Assembly (NCBI RefSeq): GCF_001874625.1
Contig: NZ_CP017671.1
Location: forward strand, 2,728,001 to 2,792,000
Length of the DNA: 64,000 bases
Reading direction: 5' to 3'
Source: Providencia rettgeri
Lineage (GTDB): Bacteria > Pseudomonadota > Gammaproteobacteria > Enterobacterales > Enterobacteriaceae
The translations under genes were made by a program, and so were the position numbers. This document shows, piece by piece, positions 52,628 to 60,854 of the stretch (positions are counted from its first letter, which is position 1; the number at the start of each line of letters is the position of its first letter). The notes beneath the pieces were generated by a model, which was not told where the DNA came from, searched no databases, and saw nothing but the letters and a program-made list of their open reading frames with translations.

Positions 52628-52960
52628 TTACTTAACATCAATCCTCGGTAACTCCCCCATCTCTTTTAGCTTTTTAGAGATTTCACGGCGTTCTTTGGAG
52701 AGCTCTGCATTTTTGATGATATAATCATCAACACGGTCATCATAGTCGCTACGCATATTTGCAATAATTGCTTGGATCTCTTCAATTGACATCCCAGGCT
52801 TAATATATTCGCTTAAGTTATCCAGTAACAAAACTCGTTTCTGGTTATCACGAATTTTTTTCTCATTGTCAGTAATTTCACGACGGATCTTGTTTTTACG
52901 ACGAAACATACGCACAAATTCCAGTACATTTTGGAAAGACGGCTTGCTAGCGTTGTCCAT
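52628..52960 (-). CDS. tmaR: PTS system polar-localisation regulator TmaR
   Basis: A 110-residue, highly charged coiled-coil protein (former YeeX, DUF496). [39 protein letters not shown] and [15 protein letters not shown] match E. coli TmaR, which gathers the PTS enzyme I at the cell pole. It is near sbcB, as in E. coli. Confidence 0.94.
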   Translation of the reverse strand: MDNASKPSFQNVLEFVRMFRRKNKIRREITDNEKKIRDNQKRVLLLDNLSEYIKPGMSIEEIQAIIANMRSDYDDRVDDYIIKNAELSKERREISKKLKEMGELPRIDVK

Positions 52961-53083
52961 GTTTAAAACCCTCTAGTCAATATTTAAAACCTATTATCTA
53001 TTAACACAATACATTCTAATCCTACCGCGTTACAAGTACGTTTCGCATATTTATCTAATTATTCGTTCGAAAAGTACCTTGAT

Positions 53084-54367
53084 TTATACTTTTAGCACTA
53101 AATTTTCTTCATCGCTTTTATCTTGGGCGTTTAATTGTTGCGCATTATCTATGGGTTGATCGCCAATATCGTCACTTCTAAGACAAAAAGCAGACAATAT
53201 CGTTGTCACCACCACAAAAGCCCCCATCACAAGATAAGTATCCGCAAAGCCAATTTTGTCATAGCCCCATCCTGCTAATGGCGATAAAATGCTTGCAACA
53301 ATCGAAGTTACACAACTGAACCCAACTAAATACAATGTTGATGATAAACGTTTATCAAAATGGCGGCTGTTATATTTAAAAATAGCGATTAACAAGATGG
53401 GAAGCTCAACCGCATGTAATAGCTTCATTGCTGATATCATGATTGGTCCGTCAACTAAGCCAGAACCTATGATCCGCAAAGCCATCACTGAACTCGCAAA
53501 TAACAAGCCATTTTTAGCACCAATACGGTTAACAATAAATGGCGCTAAAAACATCCCCCCAGCCTCTAGGAAAACTTGCAACGAATTTAGATAACCGTAC
53601 ATCTCATTGCCAAATTGCTCATCTGGAAATTGATGGGCAAAATACACCATAAATTGCTGGTCATAAACACTATAAATACAGGTCCCCAAGACAAACAGTA
53701 TCAATGCCCAAAAACGGGGTAAAGCCAATAATTGCAATGCGTCACCTACCGTTATTGCTGAAGGTTTCCCATGTTCAAGGCTATTATATGCATCCGCATT
53801 AGCTGTCTTTAAATTAAGTAATATGGCTAAAAATATTAACCCAGAAATGGTCGCCATAATGAAATTATAGTCAGGGTCAATATTAATATTACGCCCCGCA
53901 AAAAAGGTCGCAGCAGCCCACCCTAAAGACCCCCACATTCTTGCCTTACCGTATTCAAAATTTCGTAAGCGCCCCACTCTTTCAGTGTATGACTCAAGAA
54001 CGCCGATCCCTGCATGGAATGTCATCCCAATAAATAGCCCGCCAAGAATACTACCAAACACTAGGTTCCATTTTAATAACGACCCAAAAACCATAAAAAA
54101 TGGCCCAGAAGCGATTAATAATATAGCAATAAATAATAGTAGGTTTTTCCGTAGCCCTAGTTTGTCCTGTATAAAACCATATAAAGGTTGAGCGCAGAGA
54201 GCGACAAGCGAGATACAAGAAAAAATAAACCCCGTATCTGACCCCTCTAAGCCCACATATTTACGTAGCCATATTGCAACCACCGAAAATGTAGATGACC
54301 ATGTAAAAAAGAAAAAAAACAATAATGCACTCAAAGAGGCATAATACTTTTTTGAGCCACTATTCAT
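53084..54367 (-). CDS. LacY-type oligosaccharide:H+ symporter (MFS)
   Basis: A 427-residue, twelve-segment permease of the LacY/RafB/CscB/MelY family. Compared with E. coli LacY from memory, it keeps the helix IV Glu (VLESYTE), the Arg of GKARMWG, Arg of RIIGSG, and His/Glu of LLHAVELP. The Glu of LacY position 269 is displaced by three residues (LQVFLEAGG). The D237-K358 pair is neutral on both sides. The sugar is probably an alpha-galactoside or disaccharide. No hydrolase gene is adjacent. Confidence 0.88.
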   Translation of the reverse strand: MNSGSKKYYASLSALLFFFFFTWSSTFSVVAIWLRKYVGLEGSDTGFIFSCISLVALCAQPLYGFIQDKLGLRKNLLLFIAILLIASGPFFMVFGSLLKWNLVFGSILGGLFIGMTFHAGIGVLESYTERVGRLRNFEYGKARMWGSLGWAAATFFAGRNINIDPDYNFIMATISGLIFLAILLNLKTANADAYNSLEHGKPSAITVGDALQLLALPRFWALILFVLGTCIYSVYDQQFMVYFAHQFPDEQFGNEMYGYLNSLQVFLEAGGMFLAPFIVNRIGAKNGLLFASSVMALRIIGSGLVDGPIMISAMKLLHAVELPILLIAIFKYNSRHFDKRLSSTLYLVGFSCVTSIVASILSPLAGWGYDKIGFADTYLVMGAFVVVTTILSAFCLRSDDIGDQPIDNAQQLNAQDKSDEENLVLKV

Positions 54368-54400
54368 ATCTAATCACCTATCAATAATTTTTATTGCCGC

Positions 54401-54418
54401 AATGTTAAGGTTAACATT
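54401..54418. promoter_or_regulatory. LacI-type operator O1 of the symporter gene
   Basis: AATGTTAA-GG-TTAACATT is an eight-pair palindrome placed near the likely transcription start, as lacO1 is. Confidence 0.6.
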
Positions 54419-54447
54419 TTCATGAAACTACAAAAAACCTTGCCATT

Positions 54448-54463
54448 TGTGATGTTACTCACT
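54448..54463. promoter_or_regulatory. CRP-like site of the symporter gene
   Basis: TGTGA-TGTTAC-TCACT matches nine of the ten CRP core positions and lies between the two operators, about 80 bases before the start codon. Confidence 0.65.
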
Positions 54464-54464
54464 T

Positions 54465-54480
54465 TTGTTAACGTTAACAA
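54465..54480. promoter_or_regulatory. LacI-type operator O2 of the symporter gene
   Basis: TTGTTAACGTTAACAA is a perfect 16-base palindrome with the central CG of LacI/GalR-family operators. Its centre is 63 bases from that of O1. The remainder of the 54368-54691 gap holds no recognised element. Confidence 0.7.
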
Positions 54481-54691
54481 TAAATATTCGTGACTAAACT
54501 CACAATAAAAATAGAATGAAGTTCGAGTACTAAATAGCATTATCCCATTGTGGCATGACCTCATTGTCCCACACTAAATCAGGCGGTCTGAGTTTAGCTT
54601 TCACAGCAGATAAGGTATCATTAACTCACAAAGCATAGTGAATACCAACAAAATCATCACTATCAGAACCAACTTATAACCCATCAAAACG

Positions 54692-56128
54692 GTGAAAACG
54701 TTGCAAGATAATAAAAAACAGCCCACTTTTTTTATTCATGACTATGAAACCTTTGGTAAACGGCCTGCATTAGATAGGCCGGCCCAATTTGCGGGTGTTC
54801 GTACCGATTTAGAGTTTAATATCATTGAAGAACCTGAGGTTTTCTATTGTGCACCTGCTGATGACTATCTGCCACAACCAGAAGCCGTCATGATCACAGG
54901 TATCACGCCACAACTTGCATTATCCGAAGGGGTTAATGAAGCTGAATTTGCTAAGCGTATCCACCATGCTTTCAGTGTGCCGAATACCTGTATTATGGGC
55001 TATAACAATATTCGTTTCGATGATGAAGTGACTCGTAATATTTTCTACCGTAATTTTTATGACCCATACGCTTATAGTTGGCAGCAAGGAAACTCTCGCT
55101 GGGACTTACTTGATGCCTTGCGAGCTTGCTTTGCACTTCGCCCTGAAGGAATTGAATGGCCAGAAAATGAAGATGGCCTACCAAGCATGCGCTTGGAGCA
55201 CCTAACCAAAGCCAATGGGGTTGCCCATGAAAATGCTCACGATGCGATGTCTGATGTACTGGCTACAATCAATATGGCCAAGTTATTGAAAGCCGCTCAG
55301 CCTCGGATGTTTGATTATTTTTATCAGATGAGAAACAAAAACAAAATAAGCCAACTAATTGATATTGTTGATATTGCCCCGCTTGTTCATGTTTCTGGAA
55401 TGTTCGGTGCATTACGCTCTTATATAAGCCTAGTTGCTCCTCTCGCATGGCACCCAGACAACCGCAATGCCGTGATTATGTGTGACTTATCTGCGGATAT
55501 CTCCCCATTACTCGAATTAGATGTGCAGCAATTACGTACCCGCCTGTATACGCCTAAGGCCGAACTTGCGGGAGCGTCTCCTGTCCCAGTCAAACTTGTG
55601 CATATTAATAAGTGCCCAATATTAGCACCAGAAAAAACGCTTCGACCCAATGATGCACTACGCACAGGGATAGACCGTGACCTCTGCATGCGTAATTTAG
55701 AAACCCTGCGTAAAAACCCTGATATTCGTAATAAACTAATAGAGCTATTTAGTGAGCCACAAATCTATGACGAAGTCACTGATGTCGATGCACAAATATA
55801 TAATGGTTTCTTTAGCCCGTCGGACAGGTCAACCATGGATATTATTCGTGAAACACCTCCACAAAAATTACCTGCTTTAGATTTAAGTTTTCAAGATAAG
55901 CGAATGAAGGAATTATTTTTTCGTTATAAAGCACGTAATTTCCCAACGACCTTATCCTATGATGAGCAACAACGCTGGTTACAACATCGCAGAGATTACT
56001 TTAGTGAAGCACGCTTAACAGAATATATGCAACAAATACAGATGTTACTTGCTGAACATCAGCACGATGAAAAGCGTTGCCAGCAATTAAAAGCACTGGT
56101 GAATTATGCAATGGAGTTGGCTAGCTAA
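54692..56128 (+). CDS. sbcB: Exodeoxyribonuclease I
   Basis: A 478-residue, 3'-5' single-strand exonuclease used in recombination and mismatch repair. The DEDD site begins with D17 and E19 in HDYETFG; GYNNIRFDDEV and NAHDAMSDV carry further acidic residues. An SH3-like and a C-terminal SSB-binding part follow. The start is GTG 54692 without a good ribosome-binding site; TTG 54701 is an alternative. Confidence 0.94.
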   Translation: MKTLQDNKKQPTFFIHDYETFGKRPALDRPAQFAGVRTDLEFNIIEEPEVFYCAPADDYLPQPEAVMITGITPQLALSEGVNEAEFAKRIHHAFSVPNTCIMGYNNIRFDDEVTRNIFYRNFYDPYAYSWQQGNSRWDLLDALRACFALRPEGIEWPENEDGLPSMRLEHLTKANGVAHENAHDAMSDVLATINMAKLLKAAQPRMFDYFYQMRNKNKISQLIDIVDIAPLVHVSGMFGALRSYISLVAPLAWHPDNRNAVIMCDLSADISPLLELDVQQLRTRLYTPKAELAGASPVPVKLVHINKCPILAPEKTLRPNDALRTGIDRDLCMRNLETLRKNPDIRNKLIELFSEPQIYDEVTDVDAQIYNGFFSPSDRSTMDIIRETPPQKLPALDLSFQDKRMKELFFRYKARNFPTTLSYDEQQRWLQHRRDYFSEARLTEYMQQIQMLLAEHQHDEKRCQQLKALVNYAMELAS

Positions 56129-56136
56129 ACTGTAAA

Positions 56137-56164
56137 AAAATGGGCAAAATCGTTGCCCATTTTT
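56137..56164. terminator. Bidirectional terminator between sbcB and dld
   Basis: AAAATGGGCAA pairs with TTGCCCATTTT around AATCG, with T-rich sequence following on both strands. Confidence 0.9.
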
Positions 56165-56183
56165 ATTTTAGATTAATGTGGTT

Positions 56184-57923
56184 TTAATGTTCATTAGAAT
56201 GGCTACAACCGCAATCCCCTTCCCAATTTTTCCGTTTCGTTGTTTTCCCTAAACCTGGGTTCATCGTATTCGTTGGGTCCGCTTGCTTATAGAATGATTT
56301 TAACTGTGGTGCCGCTTTATATAAGTGACCAACATTGTGTTCTGCTGGGTATTGCGCCCCTCGTTCATCTAATAGCGCTAACATTTTTTCTTTTAATTCT
56401 TTTGGGTCCACACCTTTTTTCAACACATAATCTTGGTGCATAACATGGCACATAAAATGACCACAATACAGTTTATGGACTAATAACTTTTCAATTTCCG
56501 GTGGTAACGTTTCAAACCAGTTTCTATCATTGCGTCGTAACGCAATATCTAACGGCAAAACATCTTCTACGTCTTTATTATGTACCGCATGGTATCGTAC
56601 TGCTGACCCCGCAGCTGCAAAACGATGTAAGAAAGCTTTCGCACCTTCTTCTGGGGTACATTCAAAATAACCACCATCCGCGGTTGCGAAATATGACTTT
56701 AACCAAACTTTAGCTTCATCAATCCCATCACCTGCCATTTTTAGCATTAGATGATGTTCATAACGGTCACGAAACTCTTTCATTCGCGGCGGCAAATGGG
56801 ATGGCCATAATTTACTCAGTACTTGCATAGTACGGTCAATTAAATTAGAGGGTAAAAATGGGACTTTATTTAATACCGCATCAATACGGCCTTTTATCGT
56901 GAAAAACATTGGCATTTTATCCGTGCCAAATTTATCTATCATTAAAAAGGTATCTTTACCGTAAATTTCTGCAATATCGAAACAACCACGGTGCATATAT
57001 TCACCCGCTACGGGTAAATTTTTAAACTCACTTAAAATATAGCGACGAATATCTTCTAAAACATCGGGGTTATTTGAGCCAATATAAAATACTTGTGTTT
57101 TTTTATCCGCTGGAAAAGTATCCAAACGAACTGCAAATACTGCTAATTTACCGGCACAACCGGATGCTTCAAATAAACGGCGTTCATCAGCATTAAAGCG
57201 AGACGGCGTATCTGCATCAACATCACGAACACGCTGTGCATATTCATGATCAGAAGCTAGTTTTTCGCTAACATGGACATCTTCGCTGCTATAACCCCGG
57301 TTTTGTAAGTTAGTCAGTATTTCTTCTGGGGTATTCCCTAAATCAATACCTAAATGGTTCACAAGTTCCACTTTACCATCATCATTTACTCGGCCATACA
57401 ACGCAAGCTCGGTATAAGCGGGGCCTCTACGCACTAAGGAGCCACCAGAACTATTACAAATCCCGCCCACAACAGATGCACCAATACAAGATGAGCCAAT
57501 CAACGAATGTGGTTCACGCCCCAAGGGTTTAAGAATCTTCTCTAAGTCATATAACGTACTTCCCGGCATCGCAACCACTTGATTGAATTCAGGAAGGACT
57601 TGTATTTGGTTCAAACGTAGTGTACTGATGATCACAATATCGCGATCATAGTCATAACCGCTTGGTGTTGAGCCTTCTGTCAGCCCGGTATTTGCCGCCT
57701 GCATTAAAACAATTTTATCGGCTTCAACACACGCTTTAAATACATGCCATTGCTCAAGCAGTGTTGTAGGGAATACAACCGCTATTGCATCCCCAACGCC
57801 TGATCGAAAACCTTTGCGATAACGTTCTGTCTTATGAGGTTCTGTTAGAATGTTTTTCTTACCAACAATATTCCTGAGGGTGAGTAATAATCGTTGATTC
57901 TCAGGTTTTTTTACATCATTCAT
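56184..57923 (-). CDS. dld: Quinone-dependent D-lactate dehydrogenase
   Basis: A 579-residue peripheral membrane flavoenzyme that oxidises D-lactate and feeds quinone. The FAD-binding PCMH domain shows NTGLTEGSTPSG, MPGSTLYDLEK and SSCIGASVVGGICNSSGG. The Dld-specific membrane-binding and C-terminal cap region follows, ending in NPGLGKTTKRKNW. It stands alone and is convergent with sbcB. Confidence 0.95.
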   Translation of the reverse strand: MNDVKKPENQRLLLTLRNIVGKKNILTEPHKTERYRKGFRSGVGDAIAVVFPTTLLEQWHVFKACVEADKIVLMQAANTGLTEGSTPSGYDYDRDIVIISTLRLNQIQVLPEFNQVVAMPGSTLYDLEKILKPLGREPHSLIGSSCIGASVVGGICNSSGGSLVRRGPAYTELALYGRVNDDGKVELVNHLGIDLGNTPEEILTNLQNRGYSSEDVHVSEKLASDHEYAQRVRDVDADTPSRFNADERRLFEASGCAGKLAVFAVRLDTFPADKKTQVFYIGSNNPDVLEDIRRYILSEFKNLPVAGEYMHRGCFDIAEIYGKDTFLMIDKFGTDKMPMFFTIKGRIDAVLNKVPFLPSNLIDRTMQVLSKLWPSHLPPRMKEFRDRYEHHLMLKMAGDGIDEAKVWLKSYFATADGGYFECTPEEGAKAFLHRFAAAGSAVRYHAVHNKDVEDVLPLDIALRRNDRNWFETLPPEIEKLLVHKLYCGHFMCHVMHQDYVLKKGVDPKELKEKMLALLDERGAQYPAEHNVGHLYKAAPQLKSFYKQADPTNTMNPGLGKTTKRKNWEGDCGCSHSNEH

Positions 57924-58086
57924 TTGTGTGCCTTCTTAATCGAATTCATGTTTATGATGATTTGTGAACTATTCATTGTAACAACAGTATCACATAATAT
58001 TATGATGTTGATAGGCTACACGTTTTATCTTAAATAATTCTTAACAGGCAAAAAATACCTGAGCCTATTTACGCTATCACTGTATG

Positions 58087-58761
58087 TCAGTTCACATTTT
58101 TAGCTCCACGTTTTCTTTGATCTTCAAAATCAAAATGGTGTTTACCCAACTCTTTTAGTGCATTGATAAGGTAATCTTTCTCTTGGATCAGTTTTAATGG
58201 GATGATGACTTCATCATACTCTGCGGTATATTTACCTTTTTCAGTTTTAGGGGGGCAAAAAGCAAAGACTAAGCTAGTATCGTAGACTGCAACATAGTGC
58301 AAAGCATCCCAGTAAAGGCTCATATTTTGATTAAATTCATTAAATACAAAGCCTTCAGGGTAAAAAGTATAGTGATTAATATCCTCCTCTTTAATTAATC
58401 CTTTGCTAAGATACGATTCTTGTAATGATACAGCCCCCTTTAACCCAATTTTAAACGCTAATATAAACAACCCAAAAATAATAAATGTGATACCCACTGT
58501 TTGCATTACTGTGTGGTAATAAGGTATGTTTTTATGAAAATATTGCGGGTCATCAAACGTAAAGCGTATAAATGATGCTGCGATTAAAAATAACTCAATA
58601 AATACTACCCACCTAATAAGTTTAAACTTTCTTTTATAATTACGAATTAAGTTATTTTTAAAATCAGTTATCATTTCTTTATAACTTGAAGGGGTGTATT
58701 GAATATCAATTTTGTAAAAAGGCTGTTCTTGTGCAGTAACATCAAAATGGAAGGGATTCAT
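58087..58761 (-). CDS. YcxB-like membrane protein of unknown function
   Basis: A 224-residue protein with two membrane segments (about 48-66 and 86-106) and a C-terminal soluble domain. The pattern YPEGFVFNEFNQNMSLYWDA then VIIPLKLIQEKD resembles the YcxB-like domain. No catalytic motif is seen. It is a single gene between dld and the puuP-like gene, with an AAGGAG ribosome-binding site. Confidence 0.7.
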   Translation of the reverse strand: MNPFHFDVTAQEQPFYKIDIQYTPSSYKEMITDFKNNLIRNYKRKFKLIRWVVFIELFLIAASFIRFTFDDPQYFHKNIPYYHTVMQTVGITFIIFGLFILAFKIGLKGAVSLQESYLSKGLIKEEDINHYTFYPEGFVFNEFNQNMSLYWDALHYVAVYDTSLVFAFCPPKTEKGKYTAEYDEVIIPLKLIQEKDYLINALKELGKHHFDFEDQRKRGAKNVN

Positions 58762-58868
58762 AAATTCTCCTTAAAATTCTTATAGTTGAATTATGAGGAG
58801 TTGGGTATATCAGTCAATAAGAATATTCGCGATAACAAGTTACAACTTGCATACATTATTGAAACAAA

Positions 58869-58890
58869 AATAGCGCCAAAAGGCGCTATT
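58869..58890 (-). terminator. Terminator after the puuP-like gene
   Basis: AATAGCGCC and GGCGCTATT form a nine-pair stem with an AAAA loop; the minus strand continues with TTTTGTTT. Confidence 0.88.
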
Positions 58891-58907
58891 CCATTAGTAG
58901 AAAATAA

Positions 58908-60292
58908 CTAGATATCACTCATCTGCGGCATCGGTCTCTTAAACATGCGAGTCAGTATAGCCATATAAACTAAACCAACCGCTGTCCAAATCAATCCATA
59001 AACCATTGAATCTTCTTCAATATTTAACCATAAAACGCACACTGTTAGTGTACCTATAACAGGTAAAATTAAGTAATTCAAAATATTTTTGAAGCCTGTC
59101 ATCCGACGTTCACGGATAAAGAATTGGCTAATCACAGAAATATTAACAAAGGTAAATGCTATTAATGCCCCGAAATTGATTAATGCGGTCGCAAAATCCA
59201 TTTCAAACCAAATTGCCCCTAACGCTAAGAAACCGACCATCAATACGTTATATGCCGGTGTACGCCATGTTGGACTAACATAGCCAAAAACTTTTTCTGG
59301 GAATACCCCATCGCGGCCCATTACATACATTAAACGAGCACTACCTGCGTGGGCTGCCATTCCTGAAGCTAATACTGTCACGCATGAGAATACCAAAATA
59401 ATTGACTGGAAGAATGCACCAGCAACAAAGCGCATAATATCTGGCTGAGTTTCATTGATATTCTTAAAGCGTGATACGTCTGGAAAATATTGTTGTAAGA
59501 AGAAGGAAACCGTAATAAAGATAACCCCCCAATAAGTGCCGTTAAGAAAATAGCACGAGGGATCACTTTACCTGCGTTTGGCGTTTCTTCTGACAATGAA
59601 CTTAAACCGTCAAAGCCTAAGAATGAAAAACACAAAATGGTAGCCCCAGCTATCAATGGGATCATTTCAGTTTTTTCATTACCAAATGGGTTAAAGGTCC
59701 AAATTTCTCCCGACCCCTCGCCATTTGAAACACCGTGGATCACTAAGCCTGTAAACACGGCCATTACCCCAATTTGGATAATCGCAATGACTGTACTTAG
59801 GTTGGCGATTACGTTGATACCACGTAAGTTAGCCGCGGTCATTAAAATAACCAGCCCAACGACAAATATCGCTGGCTCCACATTGGGGAAAATGTCTTGC
59901 AAATAAATTTTAGCCAATAATATGTTAATCATTGGCATAAAAATGTAGGACAACAAAGATGTCCAGCCCACCAAGAAGCCGATATGCGGGCTCATTGATT
60001 TTTGAGCATAAGTATACGCTGAGCCAGCAGATGGGAAGCGTTTCACCAGCTTACCGTAGCTCAGAGCCGTAAACAGTATCGCCGCTAATGCAATAATGTA
60101 TGAAGTTGGAACGTGTCCACCGGTCTTATCTGATACCATACCGAAAGTATCGAAGATGGTCATCGGTTGGATATAGGCGATACCTATCATGACCACTTGT
60201 ACAAGCGTTAACGTTTTTGCAAGTTGTACGCGATTATTCGCACCGGTTTGGTTGTGACCAATGTCTAATGGAATTGGAGTATTATTTGACAT
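58908..60292 (-). pseudogene. PuuP-like APC-family putrescine importer, frameshifted
   Basis: Two minus-strand frames make one APC permease. From ATG 60292 the first reads to PRAIFLTALIGG, then goes out of phase at a G6 run (C6 at 59525-59530 on the plus strand). The second frame resumes with VIFITVSFFLQQYFPDVSRF and continues to 58908. One extra G would join them as ALIGGVIFI, matching E. coli PuuP (AVYGGVIFI) from memory. The N-terminal part keeps QPMTIFDTFG and FLGFDGLSSLSEETP. As given, only the first seven or so membrane segments would be made. GGGAGG precedes the ATG. Confidence 0.85.
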
Positions 60293-60494
60293 TATCAAGC
60301 CCTCCCATAACTTTCGATTGCATACTACTTCGGCTTAATCGACAGTTACTGGGAAGACTTTGCATCTGCCTATAGGCAGAGAAAAACGAAGAAAGGAAGA
60401 AAGGCGTGTGAGCGAAGCCACCGAGAGCCCCGTAGTCATCGATACGGCAGCCGCCAGCGCCTGGCCCTGCTGCGAATGCGAAAAAGTAAGCCAT
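60282..60494 (-). CDS. Possible 70-residue leader ORF overlapping the puuP-like start
   Basis: ATG 60494 (MAYFFAFAAGPGAGG) has GAGG nine bases upstream. It runs 70 codons and stops eight bases past the ATG of the puuP-like gene, in another frame. The middle is G+C-rich, unlike its surroundings, and codes for a Gly/Ala-rich stretch. I recognise no family. It may be a regulatory leader peptide or only the coding shadow of structured RNA. Confidence 0.35.
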   Translation of the reverse strand: MAYFFAFAAGPGAGGCRIDDYGALGGFAHTPFFLSSFFSAYRQMQSLPSNCRLSRSSMQSKVMGGLDNVK

Positions 60495-60640
60495 AAAAGC
60501 ATTCCTCAAATCGGTAGCGTAAAATGTTTGCTACACGTAAATATTAAAATTATCTCTCCGGCTCTATGTCCGGCCCCGCTAGAATGAACGTTCCTAAAAA
60601 CAAAAAAACCGATGCTTCATTTGATTAAGCATCAGTTATT
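60293..60640 (-). promoter_or_regulatory. Structured leader of the puuP-like gene
   Basis: On the minus strand serial hairpins can form: GCAGC..GCTGC enclosing GCCAG-GCG-CTGGC, CCGTA..TACGG, CTGCC-TATA-GGCAG, and TAACT/TCGATT pairing with AATCGA/AGTTA (60308-60348). The last lies directly before the ribosome-binding site. No known riboswitch class is recognised. Confidence 0.4.
60604..60633 (-). terminator. Intrinsic terminator upstream of the puuP-like leader
   Basis: GATGCTT pairs with AAGCATC (60611-60633) and on the minus strand CGG and seven U follow. It may end a short upstream transcript or act as an attenuator before the leader. Confidence 0.7.
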
Positions 60641-60801
60641 TTTTAGTTCGCGCATTTTGCACGCCATAACCACAAATAGCAAGTTAAATTGTTAACAAAT
60701 CACCCTATTTTCGATGAGAAATTTTGATTATTTCTGACTTTTTGTCCTATCTGCTTATAACTTTTTTTTCTTATGGTTTTAATCAGGTTTTAATCAGCAA
60801 A

Positions 60802-60829
60802 AAACCCTTTGGTAGAAGCCAAAGGGTTT
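60802..60829 (-). terminator. Terminator after the TonB-dependent receptor gene
   Basis: AAACCCTTTGG and CCAAAGGGTTT form a perfect eleven-pair stem, with further T residues on the minus strand. Confidence 0.92.
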
Positions 60830-60854
60830 GGATTAATCGAGATTAATTATACGA

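Noticed and set aside
60360-60587. Plus-strand frame in the puuP-like leader
   Set aside because: No ribosome-binding site and no family match; it mirrors the structured minus-strand leader.
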